From positions 1-48,760 of the forward strand of contig CAZCUR010000008.1 in NCBI GenBank assembly GCA_964501815.1: 48,760 bases of DNA. The letters run 5' to 3'. The notes beneath the pieces were generated by a model. The model ran no database searches, was not told where the DNA came from, and saw only the letters and a list, made by a program, of their open reading frames with translations. Below, piece after piece: positions 1 to 8,721 of the stretch. The translations under genes were made by a program, and so were the position numbers. Source of the stretch: Geothermobacter sp964501815. GTDB taxonomy: Bacteria > Desulfobacterota > Desulfuromonadia > Desulfuromonadales > Geothermobacteraceae. How positions within the stretch are numbered: position 1 is the stretch's first letter; each line of letters opens with the position of its first letter.

Positions 1-1163
1 CCAACGGCGATATCACCTCCACCAACATCCAGTACGTCGATGTCGGTGTCAAACTTGATCTGGAGGCGCATGTGCGTCTTGATGATACCGTACAGACCAA
101 GGTGCAGCTGGAGGTGAGCAACAAGGGAGCTGAAGTCCCTGCGGGTGATACCGTTGCTTTTGCCATCAGCACCACAACAGCGCAGACCGAGCTGGTCCTC
201 AAGGACGGTGAACGCACCATCCTGGGCGGTTTGATTCGTGATGACCAATCCAAAAGCAGCGACCGTCTGCCGCTGATCGGCCGCATCCCCCTGATCGGCG
301 ACCTGCTCGCCCAGCACAACCGAACCAAGAAAAAACGGGAAATCCTGCTGTCGATCACGCCCCATATTGTCAGAGATCGCGAACTGCCCGCCGCGGATGT
401 CGCCAGTATCTGGTCCGGTTCGGAGGACAAATTGAAATTCGGCCCCAGTTTCCAGTCCTTCGCCAGGGATTTTGACGCCCTGCAGAATCAGCCCCGGCCA
501 AAGGGAGCCGTGGTGGCCGTCGATACTGCGGAGCCGCCGGTGGCGGGTGACGCCGTGACGGAACCGCCGCAGGGGCCGGGCAAGGCGGCCGCCTCCCTTG
601 AAGAGCCCGGGGGCGAAACCGTGTCGGCGCCGGCCCAGGAGAACGAAGCCGCCGCCGTGGTGCCGACTGAAACCGACGGGCTGCCGGTTGTCGAAAAGCC
701 GCATCAGGAAGATTTGCCCCCGGCCGTCCCGGTCGAGGTGCCGCCGAAAGTGGCCCGGGTCTTTGTGGACGGGCCTTCCCTTGTCGATGCCGGAAGCGAA
801 TTTGAGGTGGCTGTTCAGGTGGCCGAAATCAGCAATCTGTTCAGTGCGCCGGTCTTTATCACCTTCAATCCGCAGGTTCTTCAATTCGTTTCCGCCAGCG
901 AGGGGGGCTTTTTGCAGCAGAATGCCCGCAACACCATTTTTACCTCCAGTCCTCTCGGTGGCATGGGTGGCCGCGTCATTATCGGTTACAAACAGGGAGC
1001 CGGCGGGACCGGCGCCAATGGCGAGGGGGAGCTCTATCGCCTCAGGTTCAAGGCGCTGGCCCCCGGGCGGACGGTGGTCAATCTTGAGCGGATCAATTTC
1101 CGCGACCCCAAGGGCGAGCGTCTGCGGGTTGTCGGTGAGGGACTGCAGGTGGAGGTGCGCTGA
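1..1163 (+). CDS. gspD: Type II secretion-type secretin with C-terminal cohesin domain (5' truncated)
   Basis: The reading frame is already open at the window edge (first full codon at base 3), so the N-terminus is missing. The first ~120 visible codons are the end of a secretin domain: VGVKLDLEAHV, then a VLKDGERTILGGLIRD segment and the LPLIGRIPLIGDLL motif that closes the secretin beta-barrel, followed by KKREILLSITPHIV. Secretins form the outer-membrane ring of type II secretion and type IV pilus machines. After a Pro/Ala/Glu-rich linker (about 90 residues) a second domain runs from RVFVDGPSLVDAGSEFEVAV to the end, with the beta-rich, GEL-YRLRFKA pattern of cohesin domains. Two GspG-like pseudopilin genes follow with no gap, which supports a type II secretion role over a pilus role. 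Family assignment is firm; gspD is used in the broad sense. Confidence 0.85.
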   Translation, partial: NGDITSTNIQYVDVGVKLDLEAHVRLDDTVQTKVQLEVSNKGAEVPAGDTVAFAISTTTAQTELVLKDGERTILGGLIRDDQSKSSDRLPLIGRIPLIGDLLAQHNRTKKKREILLSITPHIVRDRELPAADVASIWSGSEDKLKFGPSFQSFARDFDALQNQPRPKGAVVAVDTAEPPVAGDAVTEPPQGPGKAAASLEEPGGETVSAPAQENEAAAVVPTETDGLPVVEKPHQEDLPPAVPVEVPPKVARVFVDGPSLVDAGSEFEVAVQVAEISNLFSAPVFITFNPQVLQFVSASEGGFLQQNARNTIFTSSPLGGMGGRVIIGYKQGAGGTGANGEGELYRLRFKALAPGRTVVNLERINFRDPKGERLRVVGEGLQVEVR

Positions 1164-1649
1164 TTGGTCCGTGGACTTTTGCGGGAACGCGCCGGGCTGA
1201 CCCTCATCGAACTGGTGGTCGCCATGGCTATTCTGGCGGTGCTTGCCTCGGCCGTGCTGCCAATGGCCGAGGTGACGGTCAAACGCACCAAGGAGATCGA
1301 GCTGCGCCGGGCTCTGCGCACCATTCGCACCGCAATCGATGCCTACAAGGCCGATCATGACGAGGCGGTCAAGCAGAAGAAGATTATCGCCGCCGTCGAT
1401 GAGACCGGTTATCCGGAAAGCCTTGAGGTGTTGCTGGAACCGACCGACTGGGGAGGCTTGTTCCCCTACAAAAAACGTTACCTCAGACGGATTCCCCGCG
1501 ACCCCTTTGACCAGTCTGATCAGGGGTGGGGATTGCGCTCCCTGCAGGATGACCCGGATTCCACCGTCTGGGGCGGCGACAATGTCTTCGATGTCTATTC
1601 ACAGAGCGACGGGACGGCCCTGGATGGCACCCCGTACAGCAGTTGGTAG
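1164..1649 (+). CDS. Type II secretion pseudopilin, GspG-like
   Basis: A 161-residue type IV prepilin-like protein. The N-terminus RERAG/LTLIELVVAMAIL is a prepilin peptidase site: short basic leader, Gly at -1, Glu at +5, then a hydrophobic helix of about 20 residues. Residue +1 is Leu rather than the usual Phe or Met. The C-terminal part, with RRIPRDPF, GGDNVFDVYSQSDG and PYSSW, matches the calcium-binding globular domain typical of GspG. The only plausible start is the TTG at 1164, which directly abuts the secretin stop codon, so translation is probably coupled. The next gene encodes a paralogue. Pseudopilins assemble a periplasmic pseudopilus that pushes substrates through the secretin. 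In Geobacter a protein of this kind (OxpG) is needed for metal-oxide reduction; whether this is its orthologue cannot be told here. Confidence 0.85.
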   Translation: MVRGLLRERAGLTLIELVVAMAILAVLASAVLPMAEVTVKRTKEIELRRALRTIRTAIDAYKADHDEAVKQKKIIAAVDETGYPESLEVLLEPTDWGGLFPYKKRYLRRIPRDPFDQSDQGWGLRSLQDDPDSTVWGGDNVFDVYSQSDGTALDGTPYSSW

Positions 1650-1652
1650 GAC

Positions 1653-2054
1653 ATGATGCGATTAAACCGTGACCACAGGGGCTTTACCCTGATTGAGCTG
1701 ATGATCGTCATGTCGATCATCGGTATTCTGCTCACCATAGCGGTGCCGAGCTACAAGCGCAGTGTCATCAAGGCTCGAGAAACGGTGCTGATGGAAGACC
1801 TGTACCAGATGCGCCGGGCCATCGACGCCTATTTCACCGACCACAACCAGTACCCCGACAGTCTTGATGAACTGGTGAACGCCAGATATCTGCGGGGGAT
1901 CCCCCGGGATCCTTTCACCCGGCAGACCGACAGCTGGCAGGTGGTTCCGCCGGAGCCCGGTCCCGAAGGAGAGCTCGCCGAGGGGGGCGTGTTCGATGTC
2001 CATTCCGGCTCCGATCTGGTCGGGCTGAACGGCATTCCCTACAGCGAATGGTAG
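1653..2054 (+). CDS. Type II secretion pseudopilin, GspG-like (second copy)
   Basis: 133 residues with the canonical prepilin signal HRG/FTLIELMIVMSIIGIL (Gly -1, Phe +1, Glu +5). The globular part shares with the preceding gene the landmarks RGIPRDPF, GGVFDVHSGSD and a C-terminal GIPYSEW, so the two are tandem paralogues. Starts three bases after the upstream stop. This copy has the more typical leader and is the better candidate for the major pseudopilin; the first may be a minor one. FtsE begins four bases after its stop, so secretion and division genes appear to share a transcript. Confidence 0.88.
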   Translation: MMRLNRDHRGFTLIELMIVMSIIGILLTIAVPSYKRSVIKARETVLMEDLYQMRRAIDAYFTDHNQYPDSLDELVNARYLRGIPRDPFTRQTDSWQVVPPEPGPEGELAEGGVFDVHSGSDLVGLNGIPYSEW

Positions 2055-2058
2055 GCTG

Positions 2059-2724
2059 ATGATCCAGGCCTTCAATCTGAGCAAGAAATATCGCAAAGAC
2101 AGTGCCGCCCTCAAGGATGTCACGCTCAAGATCGCCAAGGGGGAATTCGTCTACATCACCGGGCCGTCCGGCGCCGGCAAATCGACGTTGCTCAAACTCC
2201 TTTACGCGGCGGAGCGCCCGACGCGCGGCCAGATCCTTGTCAACGGCCAGAACCTGACCCGTATGAACGCCCGCCGGGTCGCCATGGTGCGGCGTCGGCT
2301 CGGGGTGGTGTTTCAGGACTTCAAGCTCATCAATACCCGCACGGTGTTCGAAAACGTCGCCTTTCCCCTGGAGGTCCAGGGAAAAAAGCGCTACGAGGTG
2401 AGCAACCGGGTCTATCAGGTGCTCAAGCACGTCGGTATTGAACACAAGATGAAACGGTATCCGCTCGAACTGTCGGGCGGGGAACAGCAGCGGGTCGCCA
2501 TCGCCCGGGCCCTGATTATCGATCCCATGATTCTCATCGCCGACGAACCGACCGGCAATCTGGACCCGGACAACACCCGTGAGGTCATGGAACTGTTCAA
2601 GGGGGCCAACGCCCGGGGAACGACGGTTCTGATTGCGACCCACGACCGGAACATGATCGAGCGTTTTCCACGCCGAGTGCTGGCCCTCGACCAGGGCCGG
2701 CTGGTCGAAGACCGCATGCCGTGA
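2059..2724 (+). CDS. ftsE: Cell division ATP-binding protein FtsE
   Basis: 221 residues, normal FtsE length. ABC ATPase landmarks in order: Walker A GPSGAGKST (about residues 35-43), Q-loop VFQDFKL, signature LSGGEQQRVAIARAL, Walker B LIADEPTGNLDP and switch His in ATHDRNM. FtsE dimerises, binds the cytoplasmic side of FtsX at the septum, and its ATP cycle drives activation of murein hydrolases outside the inner membrane. FtsX follows 14 bases later, and the third gene encodes the EnvC-type partner, so gene order itself supports the assignment over a generic LolD/MacB-type ATPase. Confidence 0.93.
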   Translation: MIQAFNLSKKYRKDSAALKDVTLKIAKGEFVYITGPSGAGKSTLLKLLYAAERPTRGQILVNGQNLTRMNARRVAMVRRRLGVVFQDFKLINTRTVFENVAFPLEVQGKKRYEVSNRVYQVLKHVGIEHKMKRYPLELSGGEQQRVAIARALIIDPMILIADEPTGNLDPDNTREVMELFKGANARGTTVLIATHDRNMIERFPRRVLALDQGRLVEDRMP

Positions 2725-2738
2725 TACGGAGGGACTGA

Positions 2739-3632
2739 ATGCGCCGACTGATCTACCTGCTGGTGCGCGCCCTGCGCAACATGGCCCAGAGTCCTTTTCT
2801 ATGCAGCGCCGCCGTGACCACGGTGACGGTGGCGCTGCTGATTCTCGCCTTTTTCGCCCTGGTGGTTCTCAACATCCAGCAGCTGACCCGCAGTTGGAGC
2901 CGGGATATCCAGGTGGTCGCCTATTTCGAACGGACGCCTGGTGCCAACCGCCTCGACAGGTTGCTGACGCAACTGAAAAGTTGGCCTGAGGTCGAGGGGG
3001 TCCGTTACGTCAGCCCCAAACAGGCCTTCGACCGCTTCTCCCGCCGGCTTGGGGATGATGCCGATCTTTTGCGCGGTCTGCCGCGGGATTTCCTGCCCGC
3101 CTCGCTCGAAATCCGCCTGACTCCTGAAGCGCGAACCCGCTCCGGTGTCGAGCGGCTGGTGGCCCGGTTGCGCTCCAGCGGTGATTTTTCCGATCTGCGT
3201 TACGGGCAGGACTGGCTGGAAAAGTTCGAGGCCTTTGTCGCTGTCTTGCGCACCGCCGCCATGATTCTGGGGGCATTTCTGCTGTTCGCCGCTCTGTTTA
3301 TTGTCGCCAACACCATCAAGCTCACCCTTTATGCCCGTCGGGACGAACTGGAGGTGATGGCGCTGGTCGGGGCGACACCCGCCTTTATCAAGACCCCGTT
3401 TCTGGTCGAAGGCGCTCTGCAGGGGGCTTGCGGCGGCCTGCTTGCGCTGGCGGGCAGCTACGCCCTGTTCCGCCTGTTTCTGCGCCAGGACCTGGGCGCT
3501 CTGCTCCTGTCGACCGGTCTGGACCGGATTCTCTTTCTGCCCGCCTCCTGGCAGCTGGTCCTGGTTCTTGTCGGCACGGTGCTGGGAGTGACCGGCAGCA
3601 TGCTTTCCCTCCGACGCCTGGTCAACGTTTGA
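2739..3632 (+). CDS. ftsX: Cell division permease-like protein FtsX
   Basis: 297 residues. One transmembrane helix near residues 20-45, an extracytoplasmic domain (about 50-165) containing the FtsX landmarks DIQVVAYFE, YVSPKQAF and LPASLEIRL, then three further membrane segments (about 170-290) with the FtsX/MacB-type motif RRDELEVMALVGAT. FtsX does not transport; it relays the FtsE ATPase cycle to a periplasmic hydrolase activator. SD-like GGAGGG lies just before the ATG. Ends four bases before the EnvC-like gene, consistent with a stoichiometric FtsE-FtsX-EnvC unit. Confidence 0.92.
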   Translation: MRRLIYLLVRALRNMAQSPFLCSAAVTTVTVALLILAFFALVVLNIQQLTRSWSRDIQVVAYFERTPGANRLDRLLTQLKSWPEVEGVRYVSPKQAFDRFSRRLGDDADLLRGLPRDFLPASLEIRLTPEARTRSGVERLVARLRSSGDFSDLRYGQDWLEKFEAFVAVLRTAAMILGAFLLFAALFIVANTIKLTLYARRDELEVMALVGATPAFIKTPFLVEGALQGACGGLLALAGSYALFRLFLRQDLGALLLSTGLDRILFLPASWQLVLVLVGTVLGVTGSMLSLRRLVNV

Positions 3633-3636
3633 GCTG

Positions 3637-4770
3637 ATGACCCGCCTGTTTTTTACCCTTGTTCTTCTCATCTGGACCGCGGCGCCGTTGACGGCTGACG
3701 TTGGTCCCCGTGCGCAAAACCAGCTTGAGCAGGTGCAGAAGCGCATCCGCAAGACCGAATCGGAACTGGAACAGCGCAGGCGTCAGGCGCGGGAGCTGGT
3801 GCAGCAGCTGCACCGGAGTGAGGCCGTGCTGAGGCGCACCCGGTTGGAGCTGGCGCGCATCCAGGCGCATCTCAAACGCCTCGAAAAGGAGATCATCGAA
3901 CAGCGGCGCAAGGCGGATGCGGCCGGGCGCAAATTGGAGGGGACCACCCGACTGCTGCAGGAACGGCTGGCTGCCATTTACAAAGGCGGTGAGAGCACTT
4001 TTTTCAAGGTTCTGCTGTCAGGCAGCAGCCCTGCTGACATCGCACGGGATTACGACTATTTTCGACGGATTGTTGAGCGGGATCGCCGGCTGCTGGTGCG
4101 TTATCGCGAGGAACAGGCCGAAGCCCGGGCGCAGAAGGCGCAACTGGAACGGCTCAGGCAGGAACAACAAGAGGTTTTTGCCCGCCGCCGGACCCGGAAG
4201 CGGGCCCTGGAGAAACAGCGACGCAAACAGCAACAGCTGCTGGCCCAGGTCCGTCAGGACGAGGAGGCTCTTGCAGTCCTGCTGCACGAGCTGGAAGACA
4301 AGGCTCGCCGGCTGAACAGCCTGCTTCGTGATGTGCGCCGGGCGCCGGAGGGGAGGGGAGCACAGACCGGTTTTGCCGCCAACCGGGGGCATCTGCCCTG
4401 GCCTGTTAACGGTCCGGTGCGCATCGGGTTCGGCAAGGGGCGCCACCCGGTTCTCGGCACCCGTTATGAAAGCCACGGCATCGAGATTGTCGTCAACGGG
4501 GAAAAGCCGATTCGGGCCGTCTGGGACGGCCGGGTTATCTTTGCCAAAGCCTTTCGCGGATATGGTAACCTGATAATCCTTGACCACGGCGGCGGCTACT
4601 ACTCCCTTTATGCCCAGGCCAGTCGCCTGTTGCGCAAGCCGGGCGAGAAGGTGCACAAGGGGGAGGAGATCGCTGTGTCCGGTTTTGAAGGGTCGGATGT
4701 CGTCTACTTTGAAATTCGCCAGGGAAGCCGGCCGGTTGATCCCTTGCCCTGGCTGACGAGCCGCCGCTGA
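3637..4770 (+). CDS. EnvC-like murein hydrolase activator (degenerate LytM domain)
   Basis: 377 residues. Signal peptide (about 1-20), then a long Arg/Gln/Glu-rich coiled coil (about 25-235), then a C-terminal LytM/M23 fold (about 255-372). The zinc ligands of active M23 peptidases are lost: the usual HxGxD is SHGIE (Ser279, Glu283), the YAH position reads YAQ, and the HLHFE motif reads VVYFE. This combination of coiled coil plus inactive LytM is what defines EnvC, which binds the FtsX periplasmic loop and activates amidases rather than cutting murein itself. Position straight after ftsX fits. The cognate amidase is not in this window. Confidence 0.9.
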   Translation: MTRLFFTLVLLIWTAAPLTADVGPRAQNQLEQVQKRIRKTESELEQRRRQARELVQQLHRSEAVLRRTRLELARIQAHLKRLEKEIIEQRRKADAAGRKLEGTTRLLQERLAAIYKGGESTFFKVLLSGSSPADIARDYDYFRRIVERDRRLLVRYREEQAEARAQKAQLERLRQEQQEVFARRRTRKRALEKQRRKQQQLLAQVRQDEEALAVLLHELEDKARRLNSLLRDVRRAPEGRGAQTGFAANRGHLPWPVNGPVRIGFGKGRHPVLGTRYESHGIEIVVNGEKPIRAVWDGRVIFAKAFRGYGNLIILDHGGGYYSLYAQASRLLRKPGEKVHKGEEIAVSGFEGSDVVYFEIRQGSRPVDPLPWLTSRR

Positions 4771-4795
4771 CACGCTTCACCACGGAGAAGGAACG

Positions 4796-6091
4796 ATGCG
4801 TTTTCGGATTTTACTCGGCCTGCTGCTACTGGCTGTCCTCTTGCCTTTTGCTCCCGGGCGGGGCCTGGCGGCTCCCGCGGACGAAACCCGGGATGATTAC
4901 CATCAGCTGCGCCGTCTGACCGATGTGCTGGGACTCATCCGCAGCAGTTACGTCGAGGACGTGCCCATCGACCATCTGATCGACGGTGCCATCGAGGGGA
5001 TGCTGGCCAGTCTTGATCCCCACTCAGGTTATATGCCCCCTGAGGTGTTTGAAGAGATGCAGGTCGACACCCTGGGGGAATTTGGCGGTCTGGGTATCGA
5101 AGTCACCATGGAGGACGGGGTGCTCACCATTGTTACGCCTCTGGAGGGGACTCCCGCCTTCCGCGCCGGTCTTCAGCCCGGGGACCAGATTGTCAAGATC
5201 GATGACCAGCTGACCAAGGGGATGGACATCATGGAGGCGGTCAGGCTGATGCGCGGTGAAGCCGGCAGCTCGGTTCATCTGACCGTCGCGCGTCCGGGGC
5301 AGGAAGGCCTTGTTGAAGTCTCGCTGGTTCGGGAGATCATCAAGATTCATTCGGTCAAGGCCCGGCTTCTGGACAACGGGGTCGGCTATGTCCGTCTCGC
5401 CCAGTTTCAGGAGCATACGGCCGAGGACCTGCACGCCGCCCTTGGGGACCTGCTCCGGGAGGCGGAAGGGCCCCTGACCGGGTTGATTCTCGATTTGCGC
5501 AACAACCCCGGTGGCCTGCTCGAACAGGCAGTGGCGGTGGCTGACGCCTTTCTCACCGAGGGGCTGATTGTCTATACCGAAGGGCGGGACCCGGAAAGCG
5601 TGCTGAAGTTTTCCGCGCGGGATGATGGGGATGAGCCCGAGTGCCCTCTGGTGGTGCTGATCAACAGTGGCAGCGCCAGCGCCTCGGAAATCGTCGCCGG
5701 GGCTTTGCATGATCACGGCCGGGCCTTGCTGATGGGGACCCGCAGTTTTGGCAAAGGTTCGGTCCAGACCATCATTCCGCTCGAAGGGGGCGCCGGTCTG
5801 CGGCTGACAACGGCCCGCTATTATACCCCCAGCGGCATCTCCATCCAGGCGCGGGGCATCCAGCCGGATGTGGTTGTCAGGCCCCTGGTGTCGGTGAAAC
5901 AGGAAGAGACCGAGCCCCTGCGGGAAGCCGATCTTGCCAACCATTTTGACACGCCTGCCAACGGCCGGAACGAGAAGCCGGCTCAAAGCCGTCTGACCGA
6001 ACAGGACCAGAAGGACTACCAGCTGATGCGCGCCTACGACCTGTTGCGCGGCCTGAAGCTGTTCAGCGGCCGGCTGCTCAGGGCGAGCTGA
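4796..6091 (+). CDS. ctpA: S41 carboxy-terminal processing peptidase
   Basis: 431 residues: signal peptide (about 1-26), N-terminal helical region with SYVEDVPIDHLIDGAIEGML and SLDPHSGYMPP, PDZ domain (about 95-180, with GLGIEVTMEDG and AFRAGLQPGDQI), then the S41 catalytic domain. The catalytic pair is visible as Ser295 in GSASASEI and Lys320 in GTRSFGKG, exactly 25 residues apart as in Prc/D1P proteases. C-terminal tail after about residue 370 is variable. SD GGAGAAGG precedes the ATG. CtpA-type proteases trim or degrade periplasmic proteins, including murein hydrolases, which makes its place downstream of ftsEX-envC meaningful. Confidence 0.93.
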   Translation: MRFRILLGLLLLAVLLPFAPGRGLAAPADETRDDYHQLRRLTDVLGLIRSSYVEDVPIDHLIDGAIEGMLASLDPHSGYMPPEVFEEMQVDTLGEFGGLGIEVTMEDGVLTIVTPLEGTPAFRAGLQPGDQIVKIDDQLTKGMDIMEAVRLMRGEAGSSVHLTVARPGQEGLVEVSLVREIIKIHSVKARLLDNGVGYVRLAQFQEHTAEDLHAALGDLLREAEGPLTGLILDLRNNPGGLLEQAVAVADAFLTEGLIVYTEGRDPESVLKFSARDDGDEPECPLVVLINSGSASASEIVAGALHDHGRALLMGTRSFGKGSVQTIIPLEGGAGLRLTTARYYTPSGISIQARGIQPDVVVRPLVSVKQEETEPLREADLANHFDTPANGRNEKPAQSRLTEQDQKDYQLMRAYDLLRGLKLFSGRLLRAS

Positions 6092-6097
6092 GATTCC

Positions 6098-7231
6098 ATG
6101 GCGTCACCCCCCAAACGCAAGACCAAAACCTCCGCAGGCGGCCGGAAGCGGCGTCCCGGGCAAAGCGCCCGGTTGGCGTTCGCGGTCCTGTTTCTCTGTG
6201 CCTTTCTGGTGGCCAGCCTGGTCCTGATTGCCAGAATCAGGGAGTCCTACCGGGCGCCGGTTGGGGCCGGGCAGGTCGAGAACCTGCAGGCCGAGGCGCG
6301 TATCGAGGTGGAAAATACCCTGCTGCGTTCGGGTATCGCGCTGACGGATATGGAAAGCCGGCGGCAGGGCAGGCTGCTGCGGGTGCGGGTGCGCGGATCC
6401 CTGCCTGACGAACAGCTGTTGCGGCAGCTGTCCAGGCGTCTGCAGCGGCTGTCCCCCCGGCTCAACCTGCTGATCGCCCGCACGCCACAGCTGCTGGAAG
6501 TTTCACTGGACAAGGATCCCCTTATACGCCTCGAGTTTCGCCAGGCCAGGCCCGCTGTGACCGACCGCAGACCGGCACTGGCGATCATCATGGATGATTT
6601 GGGGCGAAGCCTGCCCGTGGCCCGGGAGCTGATCGCCACCGGCCTGCCCGTCACCTTCTCCGTTCTGCCGAACACCCGGCATGCCGCCGAGACCGCCACT
6701 CTTGCGCATCGGTATGGTCGTGAGGTGATGATCCATCTGCCCATGGAACCGCTCGGTTATCCGGCGGCCGATCCGGGGCGGGACGCCCTGATGGTCGCAT
6801 TGTCCGACCAGGAACTGCGCCGGCGGTTTTTGCATTACATGGAGGTGGTCCCCTACGCGGTCGGCGGCAACAACCACATGGGGTCGCGGTTTACCGCCGA
6901 TGCCAGGGGGATGCAGGTGGTGCTGAAACAGATGCGGCAGGAGGGACTCTTTTTTATCGACAGCCGCACCAGTGGCGCTTCGGTCGCCGCCGAGCTGGCG
7001 CGGGATTTGGGGGTGCCGACCGCTTCCCGCGATGTCTTTCTCGACAACCGCCAGGATGTCGCCGCCATTGAGGCGCAGATTGAAAAGCTGGTGCAGACGG
7101 CCCGAAGTCGGGGGCGGGCGATCGGCATCTGTCACCCCTATCCTCAGACCATTCGGGCGCTGACCAACAAGAAGGAGCTGCTGCTGAACGGACCGGTCCG
7201 GCTGGTGACAGCCTCCCAGCTTGTGCGGTAG
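6098..7231 (+). CDS. Divergent polysaccharide deacetylase family protein
   Basis: 377 residues. Basic N-terminus followed by one membrane helix (about 28-47), so the catalytic part should be periplasmic. After a small alpha/beta domain (about 65-145), the deacetylase-type barrel starts at LAIIMDDLGRS with the metal/catalytic pair Asp166-Asp167; later landmarks are MIHLPMEP, GGNNHMGSRFT, FIDSRTS and ICHPYPQT. This matches the divergent polysaccharide deacetylase family (DUF610/YibQ type), commonly found next to ctpA and envC genes. Substrate is not established; a murein or surface-glycan role is an inference from context. Last gene of the division operon; it begins six bases after ctpA ends. 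Confidence 0.87.
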   Translation: MASPPKRKTKTSAGGRKRRPGQSARLAFAVLFLCAFLVASLVLIARIRESYRAPVGAGQVENLQAEARIEVENTLLRSGIALTDMESRRQGRLLRVRVRGSLPDEQLLRQLSRRLQRLSPRLNLLIARTPQLLEVSLDKDPLIRLEFRQARPAVTDRRPALAIIMDDLGRSLPVARELIATGLPVTFSVLPNTRHAAETATLAHRYGREVMIHLPMEPLGYPAADPGRDALMVALSDQELRRRFLHYMEVVPYAVGGNNHMGSRFTADARGMQVVLKQMRQEGLFFIDSRTSGASVAAELARDLGVPTASRDVFLDNRQDVAAIEAQIEKLVQTARSRGRAIGICHPYPQTIRALTNKKELLLNGPVRLVTASQLVR

Positions 7232-7301
7232 CCGGTCTGTTCATGCAAGCCGCTGCAGCCGCCGGCACAAGGCCATCGTCTTCGGCCGTGCGAGGGGAAT
7301 C

Positions 7302-8648
7302 TCAGGCGCCGGTCAGCTGCGCACTGAACAGTTCGCGAATGCGGCAAAAGCCGCTGTAGGCCTGATGGGTCAGCAGTTCCTCGGCGCGTCCCGGCTGGCC
7401 GCGGCGCAGCAGCAGAAAGTTGTCGGGAGCCAGTTTTTGCCAGAAGGGAATCAGTCCTGAGCGGGGGCGGTGAAACAGACTGCGCTCCGGTGCCAGGGGC
7501 TTGCTCGACAGGATGCGCCCTTCTTCATCCAGACGGCAAAAGCGGAGTTTTTTCTCGCTGTCTTCGACCACGGCAAAATAGCCGCGCAAGGCCGACTCGA
7601 GGAAGATGTCGGTCAGTCCCGGGTCACGGTCCGGCGCTGTCTTGCGGTAAACGGAACCGAAGACCATATCCGTCAGGCAGGAGGATTCGACGAAGCCGGC
7701 CGGACGGCCCCGGTCCCCCTCCAGATAGAAAGCGTCGAGCCCGGCGGTTGGCAGGGGGCGGCCACAGGCCAGACAGGCCCAGGAAAGCTGTTCGATCCGG
7801 TCCCGGTGCTGCTGCCGGCGTGTTTGCAGGGTCTGGTCCCGGTGGCGTTTCCAGGTTTCCAGACGATGCTCCGTGCAATCCTGGGCGTCGAGGACCAGTT
7901 GCCGGGCCAGATGGGCGAGCTGCAGATGGACTTCGGTGGATCGTCCATGGGTCAAAACCGGGTAAATGCACCCTTCAGGGTTGGTGTTAAGCGATTCGAC
8001 CTTGGGACTTTTGGCAATGTAGCCCTCCATCAGGCGATACCCGCGATTGAGCGCGTAGGCTTTCAGCAGCTGATAAGGGGTTTCGAAAGGGCCGCTGCTG
8101 TAGCGGATGCGCGAATCGATCAGGCAGGGGAGGACCCGCAGGGTCTGTTTCGACAGGCCGTGATGTTCAAAGAAGCGGTAGATGCGCCGCGTGTTTTCCA
8201 GGGACGGGGTGTCCTTGACCGGAATGATGACCCGGTCGGCGGCAAACAGGGCGTTGGCGGTGAATTCGTCCAGGTCGGGGCGGGTGTCGATAATCAGGAT
8301 GCCGTCCAGTTCCGCTTCGGCAAGACAGGAAGCCAGGTGGGCCGGGTCGGCCATTTTGTCCCGCAGCTCCGCCAGTTTCAGGCTCGACGCCACGTATTGC
8401 ACCCCGAACTGGCCGGTGGTCAGCAGCTGTTTCAGGGGCCGGCCGAGCAGAAGGTCGTAAACCGTTCCGGACGGTTGCAGCGAGCCAAGGCGAAACATCT
8501 GGTCGACGCTGAAGTGGTTGTCAAAGCTGAACAGTGTGACCGGAAGGTCTTCCCGCAGGGCTTTGAGATAGATGGCCAGGTTGGTGGCCAGAGTGGTTTT
8601 GCCCACTCCCCCCTTTTCGCTGGCAATGGTGATAACATAAGGCTGCAT
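7302..8648 (-). CDS. ParA/MinD-type ATPase with an unrecognised C-terminal extension
   Basis: 448 residues. The N-terminal half is a deviant-Walker ATPase: SEKGGVGKTTLATNLA (Walker A Lys12 and Lys17), then LIIDTRPDLDEFTANALFAADRVIIPV (Walker B-like) and a domain ending near residue 250. The rest (about 250-448) has one CxxC (CLACGRPLP) followed by a compact alpha/beta-looking stretch I do not recognise. There is no parB or parS-like gene adjacent, so chromosome segregation is unlikely; ParA relatives also position machinery such as chemotaxis arrays, pili or secretion systems. It is transcribed alone, divergently from xseA and convergently with the deacetylase. Confidence 0.75.
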   Translation of the reverse strand: MQPYVITIASEKGGVGKTTLATNLAIYLKALREDLPVTLFSFDNHFSVDQMFRLGSLQPSGTVYDLLLGRPLKQLLTTGQFGVQYVASSLKLAELRDKMADPAHLASCLAEAELDGILIIDTRPDLDEFTANALFAADRVIIPVKDTPSLENTRRIYRFFEHHGLSKQTLRVLPCLIDSRIRYSSGPFETPYQLLKAYALNRGYRLMEGYIAKSPKVESLNTNPEGCIYPVLTHGRSTEVHLQLAHLARQLVLDAQDCTEHRLETWKRHRDQTLQTRRQQHRDRIEQLSWACLACGRPLPTAGLDAFYLEGDRGRPAGFVESSCLTDMVFGSVYRKTAPDRDPGLTDIFLESALRGYFAVVEDSEKKLRFCRLDEEGRILSSKPLAPERSLFHRPRSGLIPFWQKLAPDNFLLLRRGQPGRAEELLTHQAYSGFCRIRELFSAQLTGA

Positions 8649-8721
8649 CGGGTTCTCCCGGGTGGTGTTCTGGCAACTGTGCTGCCTTTTTAGGTGAATT
8701 GCCCCGGCAAGTCAAACGAAC

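Noticed and set aside
8671..8685. GG-N10-GC (TGGCAA-N5-CTGCC) before xseA as a sigma-54 promoter
   Set aside because: The -12 element is poor, xseA is a housekeeping gene and one such match is expected by chance in 48 kb.
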